Positions 6,012-7,068 of a DNA stretch of 7,068 nucleotides are shown here, piece after piece. The notes beneath the pieces are model-generated. The model saw only the letters and a list, made by a program, of their open reading frames with translations, searched no databases and was not told the DNA's origin. The position numbers were made by a program, and so were the translations under genes. Location of the stretch: the NCBI GenBank assembly GCA_900320925.1, contig ONUD01000148.1:1-7068 (forward strand), read 5' to 3'. How positions within the stretch are numbered: position 1 is the stretch's first letter; each line of letters begins with the position of its first letter. This stretch comes from an uncultured Eubacteriales bacterium (GTDB taxonomy: Bacteria; Bacillota; Clostridia; Oscillospirales; Acutalibacteraceae).

Positions 6012-7068
6012 TCTTGTGCAACAACGGCAATGCCCAAATCAGCAAGCTGTTGTGTATCGACGCCGGCGGGAGCATTGGTCATGGGTTCGGAAGCATTCTG
6101 CACTTTCGGGAACAGTACAACATCTCTCAGTGTCGGTGCTTTGAGCATCTGCATGACAAGCCTGTCCAGACCGATCCCCATGCCGCCGTGGGGCGGTGCA
6201 CCGTACTTGAAAGCGTCCATGAGGAAGCCGAATTTTTCATAGGCTTCTTCCTCGCTCAGACCGAGCATGGCAAACATTTTTTTCTGCAAATCGGGGTTGG
6301 TGATACGGATAGAGCCGGAAGAAAGTTCAATGCCGTTAAGCACCATATCATACGCTTTGGCATAGACTTCTCCTTTATTGCCGTCCAGCTTGTCCATGCA
6401 GTCATCGGTGGGAGAAGTGAACGGGTGGTGCATGGCAATCCATTCACCGCTTTCCTTGTCATACTCAAAGAATGGGAACTTCACCACCCACAGGAAGTTG
6501 TAGCCGTCCCTGATGATATTCAGCTTCTTGGCACACTCGGTACGCACGGCCCCCAATGTGGAAAGCACCGTACTGTCATCAACGTCTGCCACAATCAGTA
6601 CCACATCACCTTTTTCCGCCCCTGCCTTGGTGAGGATTGCCTGCATTTCCTCCTCGGTCATGAACTTGGCAAAGCTGGAGGAAAGACTGTCCTCTGTCCA
6701 GCGAATCCATGCCAGTCCTTTTGCACCGATTCCTTTGACAAATTCCGTCAGCTTGTCAATTTCCTTGCGGGTATAAGTCTTGACGGCATTTTTCGCTGTA
6801 ATGCCCCTGACGCTTCCGCCGCCGGCAAGGGCATTCTTGAATACGGCAAACTCTGTATGTTTCACTTCTTCGGACAGGTCAAACAATTCCATGCCGAAAC
6901 GGGTATCGGGCTTGTCGGAGCCGAAACGCTCCATCACCTCATTATAAGTATATCGTGGGAACGGGGTGGGGATATCGATATCCATGACCTCTTTGAATAC
7001 CCGTTTGATGTAGCCCTCGCCAATCTGCAAAACGTCCTCCATGTCCACAAAGGACATTTCAAGGTCGA
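6008..7068 (-). CDS. aspS: Aspartyl-tRNA synthetase, C-terminal part (5' end outside window)
   Basis: This class II synthetase charges tRNA-Asp with aspartate in the cytoplasm. About 350 C-terminal residues of an expected 590 or so are visible. The reading frame continues to the window edge (…DLEMSFVDMEDVL), so the anticodon-binding domain and the motif 2 arginine lie outside. Numbering from the first M of MSFVD, RYTYNEVMERFGSDKPDTR is at 35-53 and the bacterial-type GAD insertion spans about 60-185 (FDLSEEVKHTEFAVF). AMHHPFTSP is at 208-216, YDMVLNGIELSSGSIRI at 236-252, and motif 3 GIGLDR at 294-299 with its catalytic arginine. The GAD domain and the MHHPFT motif mark it as the bacterial form. 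The tail NASEPMTNAP (321-330) is typical. No frameshift is seen. The gene leads into azlC by an ATGA overlap, an uncommon partner in my recollection. Confidence 0.97.
   Translation of the reverse strand, partial: DLEMSFVDMEDVLQIGEGYIKRVFKEVMDIDIPTPFPRYTYNEVMERFGSDKPDTRFGMELFDLSEEVKHTEFAVFKNALAGGGSVRGITAKNAVKTYTRKEIDKLTEFVKGIGAKGLAWIRWTEDSLSSSFAKFMTEEEMQAILTKAGAEKGDVVLIVADVDDSTVLSTLGAVRTECAKKLNIIRDGYNFLWVVKFPFFEYDKESGEWIAMHHPFTSPTDDCMDKLDGNKGEVYAKAYDMVLNGIELSSGSIRITNPDLQKKMFAMLGLSEEEAYEKFGFLMDAFKYGAPPHGGMGIGLDRLVMQMLKAPTLRDVVLFPKVQNASEPMTNAPAGVDTQQLADLGIAVVAQE

Overview
The window reads as chromosomal DNA from a Firmicute, most likely a gut-type Clostridia (Oscillospiraceae/Lachnospiraceae-like). 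The basis is strong AGGAGG-type ribosome binding sites, mid GC content, a clostridial-style ECF sigma factor/anti-sigma pair, and a bacterial-type aspartyl-tRNA synthetase next to azlCD. This placement is inferred from gene style; no rRNA or other marker is present. The window is densely coding, with no gap over 100 bases between genes. I see no tRNA, rRNA, CRISPR array, transposase or insertion sequence.

Region 1 (1-3687, + strand) is a tightly packed nucleotide-sugar cassette. A near-consensus sigma-A promoter candidate (TTGACA, 17 bases, TAAAAT) lies at the left edge. It is followed by a UDP-glucuronate 4-epimerase, rmlD, rmlC and a wecE/rffA-type aminotransferase, and every junction overlaps by 1 to 14 bases. 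RmlC and RmlD turn dTDP-4-keto-6-deoxyglucose into dTDP-L-rhamnose. WecE aminates the same intermediate to dTDP-4-amino-4,6-dideoxygalactose (Fuc4N). The epimerase would supply UDP-galacturonate. Together they would provide three activated sugars for a cell-wall or capsular polysaccharide. RmlA, RmlB, a UDP-glucose dehydrogenase and glycosyltransferases are not in the window and would have to lie elsewhere, possibly upstream.

Region 2 (about 3688-5016, + strand) holds an ECF-type sigma factor and, with an ATGA overlap, a single-pass membrane protein that is probably its anti-sigma factor. The sigma gene lies 50 bases after wecE and no terminator separates them, so read-through from the sugar genes is possible. 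A bidirectional intrinsic terminator closes the + strand block and contains the stop codon of the anti-sigma gene.

Region 3 (5020-7068, - strand) converges on that terminator. It contains the 3' part of aspS (cut off by the window edge), then azlC and azlD, a two-subunit branched-chain amino acid exporter-type pair. The three genes are chained by two ATGA overlaps, so a tRNA synthetase and an amino acid transporter appear to be translated as one unit.

I found nothing I would call an undescribed defence or mobile system. The points most worth a second look are the rhamnose/Fuc4N branch in one cassette, the sigma/anti-sigma pair attached to it, a perfect 10-bp GC-rich hairpin inside rmlC, and the aspS-azlC-azlD chain in which azlC has no ribosome binding site of its own.
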